Shown: piece by piece, positions 7,247 to 13,328 of the stretch | Layout: the number at the start of each line of letters is the position of its first letter | How positions within the stretch are numbered: position 1 is the first letter of the stretch | Assembly (NCBI GenBank): GCA_016875755.1 | Contig: VGOX01000023.1 | Location: 1 to 13,328 of the forward strand | Source: Chloroflexota bacterium | GTDB lineage: Bacteria; Chloroflexota; Anaerolineae; Anaerolineales; Villigracilaceae | Direction: 5' to 3' | Length of the DNA: 13,328 nt | Made by a program: the position numbers and the translations under genes | The notes under the pieces: generated by a model | Told to the model about the DNA's origin: nothing | What the model saw: only the letters and a program-made list of their open reading frames with translations | Database searches by the model: none

Positions 7247-7732
7247 ATGGAACATATTGTTTATCTTGCGCTTGGCAGTAATATGGGCAACCGCCTTGCC
7301 AATTTAAAAAATGCGATCAGCCTGCTGACGCCGCAAATGACGGTGAAGAAAAAATCGCCCGTGTATGAAACTCCGCCCTGGGGGTACACCGACCAGCCCG
7401 CTTTTTTGAATCAAGTGGTGATGGTGGAAACCTATATGGAGGCGGAGCCGCTGCTCGGACATTTGAAACGCCTTGAAACCGCGCTGGGACGTGCGGAGAG
7501 TTTCCAGAATGGCCCGCGTTTAATTGACATTGATATTCTGTTTTACGATGATGTCATTTTGGATTCGCCGCCGCTGGTGATTCCGCACCCGCGACTGCAT
7601 CAGCGCGCGTTCGTGCTGGTGCCGCTGAACGACATCGCTTCAGACTTCGTTCATCCTGTTCTGGGAAAACCGATCAGTGACCTGCTGCTGGATGTGGATC
7701 GGCTGAACATTGACGAGTACAAAGGAAAATAA
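7247..7732 (+). CDS. folK: 2-amino-4-hydroxy-6-hydroxymethyldihydropteridine pyrophosphokinase
   Basis: An HPPK of about 161 residues; it transfers pyrophosphate from ATP to the pterin alcohol in folate synthesis. Motifs in order: VYLALGSNMGNR near the N-terminus, YETPPWGYTDQPAFLN (pterin loop), GPRLIDIDILFYDD with the two metal-binding Asp of DxD, and IPHPRLHQRAFVLVPL. The RWGPR of the E. coli enzyme is QNGPR here, a variant of the same loop. I prefer ATG 7247; an in-frame GTG at 7238 would add three residues (MSN) and cannot be excluded, as neither has a strong Shine-Dalgarno sequence. It follows the DinB-like gene by 12 bp and precedes the FAH gene by 3 bp. No other folate gene is in the window. 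Confidence 0.9.
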   Translation: MEHIVYLALGSNMGNRLANLKNAISLLTPQMTVKKKSPVYETPPWGYTDQPAFLNQVVMVETYMEAEPLLGHLKRLETALGRAESFQNGPRLIDIDILFYDDVILDSPPLVIPHPRLHQRAFVLVPLNDIASDFVHPVLGKPISDLLLDVDRLNIDEYKGK

Positions 7733-7735
7733 AGC

Positions 7736-8494
7736 ATGCGCATTGTTCGTTACAAAAATGAAGAAGGCACACCCACATATGGCTGGATGCTGGAGGACAA
7801 GGTTGGGGAAGTGCAGGGAAATATCTTCGGAGAATATCGCCGCCGCGAGGCAAAGACTCCGCTCAAAGAGTTGAAATTACTCGCGCCATGCGAACCAAGC
7901 AAGATCGTCTGTGTGGGACGCAATTATGTGGAACATGCCAAAGAACTTGGCAATGAAGTTCCCAAAGTGCCACTCATCTTTTTCAAGCCGCCCTCCTCGA
8001 TCATCCCCACGGGAGAAGCGATCATCCTGCCGCTGCAATCAAAGCAAGTGGAACATGAAGGTGAATTGGTGGTGGTGATGGGAAAACGCACAAAGAATGT
8101 GACCGCGGAGGAAGCCAAGGAATACATCTTCGGCTACACCATCGGCAATGACGTCACCGCCCGCGACCTTCAGCAGACTGACGGTCAATGGACTCGTGCC
8201 AAAGGCTTCGACACCTTCTGCTCGTTCGGTCCGTGGATCGACACTTTCTTTGATCCGTCTGATGCAGTCGTCACCTGCCGCGTCAATGGGCAGATGCGCC
8301 AGATGGCATCCACCCGCGATATGGTCTTCAATGTTGGTACACTGATCGCATACATTTCATCCGTGATGACGCTCGAACCCGGTGATCTGATCTTCACCGG
8401 CACACCTGCGGGAGTCGGTGAGTTGAAGAACGGCGATGTGGTCGATGTGGAGATCGAAGGCTTGGGCAAGTTAAGCAACCCGGTCAAGGCGTAA
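7736..8494 (+). CDS. Fumarylacetoacetate hydrolase-family enzyme
   Basis: A 252-residue FAH-superfamily protein with a short N-terminal domain and the catalytic FAH fold. Visible motifs: VCVGRNYVEHAKELG (58-72), the metal ligands Glu108 and Glu110 in VEHEGELVVVMG and Asp139 in GYTIGNDVTARDLQ, the conserved Lys156 in RAKGFDTFCSFGPW, and LEPGDLIFTGTPAGVG near the C-terminus. Relatives act as acylpyruvases, oxaloacetate tautomerase/decarboxylase (FAHD1 type) or homoprotocatechuate isomerase/decarboxylase. The sequence fits the FAHD1/YcgM branch best, but the substrate is not proven. AAGGA at 7722-7726 is a suitable ribosome binding site. It starts 3 bp after folK, so likely cotranscribed. Confidence 0.88.
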   Translation: MRIVRYKNEEGTPTYGWMLEDKVGEVQGNIFGEYRRREAKTPLKELKLLAPCEPSKIVCVGRNYVEHAKELGNEVPKVPLIFFKPPSSIIPTGEAIILPLQSKQVEHEGELVVVMGKRTKNVTAEEAKEYIFGYTIGNDVTARDLQQTDGQWTRAKGFDTFCSFGPWIDTFFDPSDAVVTCRVNGQMRQMASTRDMVFNVGTLIAYISSVMTLEPGDLIFTGTPAGVGELKNGDVVDVEIEGLGKLSNPVKA

Positions 8495-8538
8495 TGATTT
8501 TTTCATTACGAGGAGGGTGACAGCGCCGCTCGCAATGA
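8491..8538. repeat. Two overlapping, mutually exclusive hairpins
   Basis: GTAATGA (8491-8497) pairs perfectly with TCATTAC (8503-8509) over a T5 loop. TCATTACGAG (8503-8512) also pairs in 9 of 10 positions with CTCGCAATGA (8529-8538). The two stems share 8503-8509, so only one can form. The TCATTGCGAG-like arm resembles a palindromic repeat widespread between bacterial genes. It lies between the FAH stop codon (8492-8494) and the AGGAG of the next gene. Confidence 0.5.
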
Positions 8539-8561
8539 CAATAAACTTTCAGGAGAATTAA

Positions 8562-9956
8562 ATGTCCACCGATTTTGAAACCTTCCTTCAAAAATACCCC
8601 GCCTACAAACAAACCTCCAAAATAGACGACCTTCGCAAGACCGACTACGCCCGCCTCGACGCGGGCGAGCATGTCTATTTCGATTACACGGGCGGCGGCA
8701 TCTACGCTGAGTCGCAGATCCAAAAACATCACGAACTGCTCAAACAGAATGTCTTCGGCAACCCGCATTCATCAAACCCCACCTCCATCGCCGCCACGCA
8801 TCTGGTCGAAGGCACGCGCGAGTACATTCTCAAATTCTTCAACGCCGACCCCGACGAATATCTTGCCATCTTCACATCCAACGCCAGCAGTGCGCTCAAA
8901 CTCATCGGCGAATCCTATCCCTTTTCGAACGGCCGTTATCTCCTCACCTTCGACAACCACAACTCTGTCAACGGGATTCGGGAATTCGCCCACGCCCGCG
9001 GCGCAGATGTGACCTATATCCCCGTCATGCTCCCCGACATGCGAGTCGACGCCTCACAACTGGACCTGGAGCTGGCTCGCCCTTCCAAGACTGGTCATAA
9101 CCTGTTTGCTTTTCCTGCTCAATCGAACTTCTCCTCCGTCAAGCATCCACTCGAGTGGATCGAGCAAGCCCACGCCCACGGCTGGGACGTGCTGGTTGAT
9201 GCCGCTGCCTACGTCCCCACCAGTAAACTGGACCTCAGCAAGGTCAAACCTGACTTTGTTCCTATTTCATTTTATAAGATATTCGGCTACCCTACGGGGC
9301 TGGGCGCACTGATTGCCCGAAAATCAGCACTGGCAAAACTGCATCGTCCGTGGTTCGCGGGCGGCACGATCACCGTCGCATCGGTACAGGGTGACAAATA
9401 TTATTTAGCTGATGGCGCACCTGCGTTTGAAGACGGCACGCTGGATTATTTGAACATCCCTGCCATTGAAATTGGTCTGAAACATATCGAGTCCATTGGT
9501 TACGATGTAATTGGAGAACGTGTCAGAACATTAACGGGCTGGCTTTTGGAAAACCTAACCGCCATGAAACACAGCAACGGGGAGCCGCTGGTGCGGTTGT
9601 TTGGACCAAATTCCAGCGAGGGAAGAGGCGGAGCGGTCACGGTTAATTTCTATGACCAACACGGCACAGCCTTCGACCATCGCTTCATCGAAAGCGAAGC
9701 GAACAAGGTCAACATCTCACTACGGACGGGCTGCTTCTGTAATCCCGGTGCGGGCGAAGTGGCGCTCGGCATCTCGCGTGTGGAGTTGGATGTATGCTTC
9801 ACCCGCCCCGAACACAAGGACGTCATGTCCATTGACGAGTTCCGCAAATGCATCGACGGCAAATCATCGGGCGCGGTGAGAATTTCGGTGGGACCATTTA
9901 CTAATTTTAACGATGTACAGGCATTACTGACGTTTGCGCGAGGATTATTAACCTAG
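8562..9956 (+). CDS. Class V PLP enzyme, MoCo sulfurase/cysteine desulfurase-like
   Basis: A 464-residue fold-type I PLP enzyme. VYFDYTGGGIYAESQ (38-52) and VFGNPHSSNPTS (64-75) are typical of the NifS-like domain of eukaryotic molybdenum cofactor sulfurase. Asp213 in VLVDAAAYVPTS binds the PLP nitrogen; Lys239 in ISFYKIFGYPTGLGALI forms the Schiff base. The C-terminal LRTGCFCNPGAG (387-398, Cys391/Cys393) is where MOCOS and SufS/IscS carry the persulfide cysteine. So cysteine desulfuration with sulfur transfer is the best guess; there is no MOSC domain and no iron-sulfur or Moco gene next to it, so the acceptor is unknown. The start has AGGAG at 8551-8555. Ends with TAG. Confidence 0.82.
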   Translation: MSTDFETFLQKYPAYKQTSKIDDLRKTDYARLDAGEHVYFDYTGGGIYAESQIQKHHELLKQNVFGNPHSSNPTSIAATHLVEGTREYILKFFNADPDEYLAIFTSNASSALKLIGESYPFSNGRYLLTFDNHNSVNGIREFAHARGADVTYIPVMLPDMRVDASQLDLELARPSKTGHNLFAFPAQSNFSSVKHPLEWIEQAHAHGWDVLVDAAAYVPTSKLDLSKVKPDFVPISFYKIFGYPTGLGALIARKSALAKLHRPWFAGGTITVASVQGDKYYLADGAPAFEDGTLDYLNIPAIEIGLKHIESIGYDVIGERVRTLTGWLLENLTAMKHSNGEPLVRLFGPNSSEGRGGAVTVNFYDQHGTAFDHRFIESEANKVNISLRTGCFCNPGAGEVALGISRVELDVCFTRPEHKDVMSIDEFRKCIDGKSSGAVRISVGPFTNFNDVQALLTFARGLLT

Positions 9957-9979
9957 AGGAGCAACACAGTTTGCAGGAG

Positions 9980-10557
9980 ATGTTTTTGAAAAAAAAGCAA
10001 TGGCATTTTTTATTAGTGGTATTTTAGGCATATTGATCTCGTTTGGTTACAATCTTTTTTTCATGATGCTTTCCGAACGAAGTGAACTTGACAAGGGATT
10101 GCTGCTTTTCTTTTTATCCTGCGCACTGACATTTATTTTTTATTCCCTGTGGTCTGAAGGCACAAATGTAGACGGTTTGCGGGCTGGCAGAATTCTGCCC
10201 CGCATGCCTGCTGTGCGTGAAAACATACGCGACAACGCAGCGGGTATGTTGCTCGCTTTCTTTTTCTTTCTGGTCTATTTTTACATCGGTTCACATATCA
10301 ATCAATTTGTTTTTTCACATACGGATAATCTCTTCGACGCAGACATATCCTCGTGGATAAAGCGGATCGCGGACCCTGATGCATGGAATTTGGAAATGCG
10401 CAGCCCGCATCCCTTTACCTATTTTATTTTTCGCCCCTTTGGTTGGTTCCTATACCTGATCACACAAGATCCTTCACTTTCAGCCCGTCTCCTCAATACA
10501 GGCGCGGGTGCAGCGGGTGTGTTCCTGGCATGGTTATTAATTAGACCTCTTGCATAA
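9980..10557 (+). pseudogene. IS-truncated membrane protein, GT39-like N-terminus
   Basis: From ATG 10000 an open frame encodes 185 residues: hydrophobic segments at about 3-25, 33-52, 83-105, 140-155 and 168-183, and a polar loop FDADISSWIKRIADP followed by SPHPFTYFIFRP. The D-A-D and H-P placement recalls GT-C/PMT (glycosyltransferase 39-like) membrane proteins; this is tentative. The IS enters at about 10541, so the last residues (RPLA-stop) are read from the IS end; most of the protein is missing. The start is unclear: AGGAG at 9956-9960 and 9975-9979 and ATG 9980 (or TTG 9971) give MFLKKKQWHFLLVVF, which stops at 10025. One extra A in the A8 run (9989-9996) would join that start to the 10000 frame. 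Visibly AT-richer than its neighbours. Confidence 0.6.
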
Positions 10558-10575
10558 GTGTGCCATAATAGGCAC

Positions 10576-11393
10576 ATGAACTACGAAACAATCGAACAAC
10601 TCAAAGATAGCGACTTCAAACGGCTAACTGGCGTCCAGCGCGAAACCTTCGAGCAGATGCTCACTGTCATCGAAAAAGGGCTGCGAGACTTCGGGAGACC
10701 GCCAAAACTGAGCCGAGCCGATCAGTTGTTGCTGACCTTGATGTACTGGCGAGAATATCGAACGGAATTTCATATTGCGCAATCCTATGGCGTCAGCGAA
10801 GCCACCGTTTGCCGCACCATTCGCAAGGTCGAGGATGCCTTAGTCCGTTCAAAAAAGTTTCGTTTGCCTGGCAAGAAGGCACTCCAAGCCAGTGACACGG
10901 TGTTCGAAGTAGTTCTGGTCGATGTCAGCGAACAACCTGTGGAGCGTCCAAAAAAAGCCAAAAATGGCATTACAGCGGCAAAAAGAAGCGTCACACCCAA
11001 AAAGCGCAGGTGATGGCTGATCGAAAAAGTGCTCAAATCATAACCACGGCCTTTAGTTATGGGAGCAAACACGACTTCCAACTGTTCAAAGAGGACGCCT
11101 GTGAGTTTTCTGAACATCTTCGAATTTTGGCAGATGCTGGCTATCAAGGTTTGACAGAACTTCATGAGAACAGTCAGACACCCTTCAAAAAATCCAAATG
11201 CCATGCTCTGACAAAACGAGAAAAACAGAGCAATCGAAGGTTGGCACGGAAAAGGATTGTGATTGAGCATATATTCCGCAAGTTAAAAGTATTTCGCATT
11301 TTGAGTGAGAGGTATCGTAATCGCAGAAAGAGGTTTGCTTTGCGCTTCAATCTGATTGCTGCGATTTACAACCTTGAACTCCATCCAAACTGA
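10576..11393 (+). CDS. IS5-family DDE transposase, two frames joined by -1 frameshift
   Basis: Frame A runs from ATG 10576 to TGA 11011-11013; frame B ends at TGA 11391-11393. A -1 slip at A7 (10950-10956) joins them into a 272-residue protein. Across the junction the fused reading gives ERPKK-SQKWHYSGKKKRHTQK, the conserved IS5 block, whereas unshifted frame A reads nonsense after PKKA. Residues 64-89 form a helix-turn-helix for end binding. The catalytic triad is Asp116 (VLVDVSEQ), Asp187 (LADAGYQG) and Glu231 (VIEHIFRKLK, with the Arg/Lys spacing of the family). Frame A alone (145 residues) contains DNA binding plus the first Asp and could act as a regulator. No internal decay is seen. Initiation depends on promoter sequence near the left end, not identified with confidence. 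Confidence 0.87.
10950..10968 (+). promoter_or_regulatory. Programmed -1 frameshift site of the transposase
   Basis: The heptamer A-AAA-AAA (10950-10956) is in the right phase for tandem slippage of two Lys codons, and also suits transcriptional slippage. A small hairpin GCCA-AAAA-TGGC (10957-10968) follows directly. Several IS5-family groups use this arrangement to make the full transposase at low level. Confidence 0.65.
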
Positions 11394-11411
11394 CTTTTGC
11401 AAGAGGTCTAA

Positions 11412-11722
11412 TATGAAAAGCCCTTCTCGCTTGGGGGGGGGTAAGACATCATTGAGCACAGCACCAAACTTGCCCACGGCACTAGTGACCCAAGTGCAAG
11501 AATATTTGAGACAGTGATCCAAGTTACCAGAACAATACGGGCAGCGGACTTTGGCGCAGGAGTTGGATTTGATTCATCAGGTGTGGACATAATTACCTCT
11601 CAAATATTTGTTTTATTCATTGAACACAATCACTGGTGATAGGTTTCGCCCCCTACCCATCCTCCCCTATTTACAACCTTCTTTCCACTTTCCTCTTTTC
11701 ACTTTATGTTATCCTTCCCCGC
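11412..11722. other. Gap without a recognisable gene
   Basis: About 310 bp between the IS and the phosphatase start. It contains a run of nine G (11433-11441) and an open stretch 11445-11639 on the plus strand with no start codon (64 codons, including RIFETVIQVTRTIRAADFG, not recognised). None of the three plus frames continues the membrane protein cut by the IS. The last 80 bp are pyrimidine-rich and probably hold the promoter of the phosphatase. The content may be remnant sequence left by a deletion next to the IS. Confidence 0.5.
11707..11715 (+). promoter_or_regulatory. Possible extended -10 for the phosphatase gene
   Basis: TGT-TATCCT (TGn plus four of six -10 matches) ends 7 nt before the preferred ATG 11723, the same geometry as at the HAD and YbaK-like genes. 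The intervening bases TCCCCGC contain no Shine-Dalgarno sequence. Weak on its own; supported by the repeated arrangement. Confidence 0.3.
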
Positions 11723-12178
11723 ATGAACTTTTCCCCCATTACTGACGACCTCTTTATCGGTACAACGCCAGCCTCGGAGGATTACGACCAACTGCGTGAC
11801 CTTGGTGTACGGCTGGTGATCAACATGCGCTTCTCTCTTGGACCGCGGCCTGACTCTCACCAGACACCGATGCAAACGCTGTGGCTGCGCTCATTGGACA
11901 GTCCCTTCTTTTTGATCTCCATCCGTAAATTGATGCAGGGCGCGCACGCTGCACTAAACGTGATACAAGACGGCGGCAAGGTGTACACCCATTGCGCGTA
12001 TGGACGTCACCGCGGGGTGGCGATGGGCACGTGCGTGCTCGTCGCGCAGGGCATGCATCCGCTGGATGCGATGGATTTGGTGGCGGAGCGCAGAGCAGTA
12101 GCAGACCCGTACGCGTTCTACATCCGCCCGAGGATTCTAAAATTCGCAAAGGAATGGGCGGCAATTCACAAACTATGA
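11723..12178 (+). CDS. Dual-specificity-type protein phosphatase
   Basis: From ATG 11723 the product has 151 residues and matches the compact cysteine-phosphatase (DSP/PTP) fold. It opens with FSPITDDLFIGTTP, the usual DSP start (I-T-D-x-L-F-I-G). The P-loop is HCAYGRHRG: Cys91-x5-Arg97, the invariant CX5R motif. Asp59 in LRSLDSPFF sits where the general acid is expected. The C-terminal helices (LDAMDLVAERR) also fit. The expected reaction is hydrolysis of phosphotyrosine/serine or another phosphoester; substrate unknown. The frame is open back to 11636, but the added 29 residues are low-complexity hydrophobic and not family-like, and the motif at 11707-11715 favours 11723. Its stop overlaps the next start (ATGA, 12175-12178). 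Confidence 0.82.
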   Translation: MNFSPITDDLFIGTTPASEDYDQLRDLGVRLVINMRFSLGPRPDSHQTPMQTLWLRSLDSPFFLISIRKLMQGAHAALNVIQDGGKVYTHCAYGRHRGVAMGTCVLVAQGMHPLDAMDLVAERRAVADPYAFYIRPRILKFAKEWAAIHKL

Positions 12179-13134
12179 AACGGAAAGCGATTCTGATCTT
12201 ATTGGTATTTCTGACAGCCTGCACATCCGCGCCAGAGGCGGCACCGCAAATAACTCCCCGCGCCACTGAAATGCCTACCCGCAGCGTGCCCACGCCAGGT
12301 CACAGCCTTGAGACGGCGAAGCAGCCCACAGTCACGCCTGAAGCGACGGCGACATTTACTCCCACGTTAACGCCAGAAATCCCATCGAACACATCCGACC
12401 CGAATGCATGGATGCAGTTGCCGATCCTGCCTGAACCGGGCGAGAATATCCGCGCGATCTACGAAAAGGGATTGACGCTCGGCAATGACCCGAACTCGTT
12501 TTCGATCTTTGGTGATTGTCAGGCACGTCCCGATGAATTTTTCGGCGCATACGAAACGGACGCGACGCTTGTAGCAAACCTGCCGCCCGAACTGCGTGAG
12601 ACCGTGGAAAATTTCAACGGCTCATTCAACCGCGAAAGTTCCACCGCACAGGACGGCACCACGCCCGGCGCGCTTTTATGGGATCAATGGCATCGCGGAC
12701 AATATGGCTGCGCATATGGTGAAACGCCAGTAGCGTGTGAGTTACGCACGCACCGTCCGTCGTTCGTCATCATTCAGATCGGTTCACATTTTGAATCGCG
12801 CAACACCGAATACCTGCGACGCATCATCAACCAACTGTTGGAAGAAGGCATTGTGCCGATCCTCGCCACCAAAGCGGACAACCGCGAACTCGATCACCGC
12901 GTCAACCGTGACATGGCACTGCTTGCCAGCGAATTCAATCTGCCGCTCTGGAACTTTTGGGCGTCGCTCAACGACCTACCCAACCGCGGACTATACACCC
13001 GCAAAGACCGACCTTTGCAAGGTGATATTTACCTGACCGACGAAGCACAAGCCATTCAACGCGCTACAGGTTTACAAGCGCTGAACATCGTCTGGCGCGC
13101 CGCAACAGGCAATCGAGTAGGGAGCGACGGCTAA
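12175..13134 (+). CDS. Lipoprotein with SGNH-like domain, 3' end replaced by intron
   Basis: A 319-residue product starting at ATG 12175, inside the ATGA overlap. MKRKAILILLVFLTAC is a lipoprotein signal peptide with lipobox LTAC (Cys16), followed by a Thr/Pro-rich linker to about residue 75 and a globular domain that looks SGNH/GDSL-like. SFSIFGDCQ (109-116) is at the block I position, FVIIQIGSH at block III, and GDIYLTDEAQ at block V. The usual Ser nucleophile is Cys115 and the usual His of DxxH/HLT is Tyr, so hydrolase activity is doubtful. It would sit on the outer face of the membrane. The last coding residues (about NRVGSDG and the stop at 13132-13134) are read from an antisense group II intron, so the native C-terminus is lost or beyond the window; probably only few residues are missing. 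Confidence 0.75.
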   Translation: MKRKAILILLVFLTACTSAPEAAPQITPRATEMPTRSVPTPGHSLETAKQPTVTPEATATFTPTLTPEIPSNTSDPNAWMQLPILPEPGENIRAIYEKGLTLGNDPNSFSIFGDCQARPDEFFGAYETDATLVANLPPELRETVENFNGSFNRESSTAQDGTTPGALLWDQWHRGQYGCAYGETPVACELRTHRPSFVIIQIGSHFESRNTEYLRRIINQLLEEGIVPILATKADNRELDHRVNRDMALLASEFNLPLWNFWASLNDLPNRGLYTRKDRPLQGDIYLTDEAQAIQRATGLQALNIVWRAATGNRVGSDG

Positions 13135-13180
13135 CCGCTCCCTCTCACACCACCGGACATGCGGGTCCGCATCCGGCGGT
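13111..13180 (-). ncRNA. Group II intron domains V and VI (3' end)
   Basis: On the minus strand, 13180-13149 folds as domain V: a 9-bp stem (ACCGCCGGA with UCCGGUGGU, one G-U), a 2-nt UG bulge, a 4-bp stem UGCG/CGCA and a GACC loop. Domain VI follows: GAG (13146-13144) pairs with CUC (13117-13115), GGGAGCG (13142-13136) with CGCUCCC (13126-13120), leaving A at 13118 unpaired. That A is 8 nt from the intron end at about 13111, the usual branch-point distance. The sequence GGTGTGAGAGG between the two domains is familiar from bacterial group II introns. Confidence 0.8.
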
Positions 13181-13328
13181 TCACCAAGAGTGGCGCAGAT
13201 ACTCTTGCGCTGGATTTTCTTCTGTCTCGTGCCGAGGACGGCTCGACCCTCTCCACAACTCCCACAGGCTTCACCCGTTTCGTTTGCGAAGTAGTGCCTC
13301 TATCCGAAGCATTCGGTCTTCCGTGTTC
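13111..13328 (-). mobile_element. Group II intron, 3' part, running off the window edge
   Basis: The intron lies on the minus strand with its 3' end near 13111; domains I-III and the reverse transcriptase gene should lie beyond 13328. The segment 13181-13328 would be domain IV plus perhaps the end of the intron-encoded protein: a minus-strand frame closes with TGA at 13273-13271 after NTEDRMLRIEALLRKRNG, which may be its C-terminus (weak, 18 residues). Because the intron is antisense to the lipoprotein gene, it cannot splice out of that mRNA and acts as an insertion mutation. Confidence 0.7.

Larger units (their letters stand above)
10541..11411 (+). mobile_element. Complete IS5-family insertion sequence
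   Basis: Terminal inverted repeats match in 17 of 18 positions: TTAGACCTCTTGCATAAG (10541-10558) and the complement of CTTTTGCAAGAGGTCTAA (11394-11411). They enclose one transposase read in two frames. Exact ends are uncertain by a base or two because the outermost TTA/TAA blends with the target; the flanks share at most a short TA, so no clear target duplication of 3-4 bp is seen. Element length is about 0.87 kb, usual for the ISL2/IS1031/IS427 type groups of IS5. It is inserted in the same direction as the membrane protein gene it cuts. TIRs, frames and DDE residues are intact, so it could be active. Confidence 0.88.

Noticed and set aside
3180..8494. A single functional pathway linking asparaginase, endonuclease III, YbaK-like, FolK and FAH genes
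   Set aside because: The proteins belong to unrelated processes and several have their own promoter-like motifs; proximity alone does not support a new system.
10541..11411. A clear 4-bp target site duplication of CTAG/TTAA type
   Set aside because: Left flank TTAA/TTA and right flank TAA/TAT do not match as direct repeats beyond TA for any placement of the IS ends.
11408..11590. 60-residue minus-strand frame next to the IS
   Set aside because: Spans the IS terminal repeat and the G9 run, has no ribosome site and no recognisable motif.
11636..11722. Upstream extension of the phosphatase by 29 residues from ATG 11636-ish frame opening
   Set aside because: The extension is hydrophobic, low-complexity and absent from the family pattern, and the family start ITDDLFIG follows ATG 11723 closely.
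11992..12174. Upstream extension of the lipoprotein frame
   Set aside because: It overlaps the phosphatase P-loop region in another frame; the signal peptide with lipobox begins at 12175 in an ATGA coupling.

Overview
The window reads as a chromosomal segment of a Chloroflexota bacterium, most likely class Anaerolineae. This is inferred from protein style, moderately GC-rich codon use, many two-domain GAF/PAS kinases and MBL-type proteins in that group, and palindromic intergenic repeats; no rRNA or marker gene confirms it. TAA, TAG and TGA all end ordinary genes here, so the standard bacterial code applies.

Layout. 1-243 is the tail of an ABC exporter ATPase. 276-935 (minus) is a HAD phosphatase whose stop codon lies inside a perfect palindrome that doubles as its terminator. 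From 1002 everything is on the plus strand: a GAF-GAF-PAS histidine kinase (1002-3125) broken by two in-frame stop codons but with no frameshift; then a tight cluster of an MBL-fold protein with degenerate metal ligands, an L-asparaginase II and endonuclease III (3180-5762); a YbaK-type tRNA deacylase; a tandem DinB/ClbS-like protein; FolK and an FAH-family enzyme (7247-8494, 3 bp apart); and a class V PLP enzyme resembling the NifS-like domain of molybdenum cofactor sulfurase.

From about 9.97 kb the region is accessory. An AT-richer membrane protein gene (a glycosyltransferase-39-like N-terminus, tentative) is cut by a complete IS5-family insertion sequence of about 0.87 kb with 17/18-matching terminal inverted repeats. 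Its transposase is encoded in two frames joined by an A7 slippery site (-1 shift). The rest of the membrane protein is not found on the far side. A roughly 310-bp stretch without a clear gene follows, then a small dual-specificity-type phosphatase translationally coupled (ATGA) to a lipoprotein with an SGNH-like domain. The 3' end of that lipoprotein gene is cut by the 3' end (domains V and VI) of a group II intron lying on the opposite strand and running out of the window.

How it fits together. The 3-9.9 kb part is ordinary metabolic, repair and housekeeping content with operon-like spacing. The remarkable features are damage and mobility: a kinase carrying two nonsense codons, one IS insertion and one antisense group II intron insertion within 13 kb. 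Four genes also have an extended -10-like motif (TGn-TAnnnT) so close to the ATG that leaderless or very short-leader mRNAs are likely. I see no CRISPR array, toxin-antitoxin pair, phage module or recognisable new defence system.
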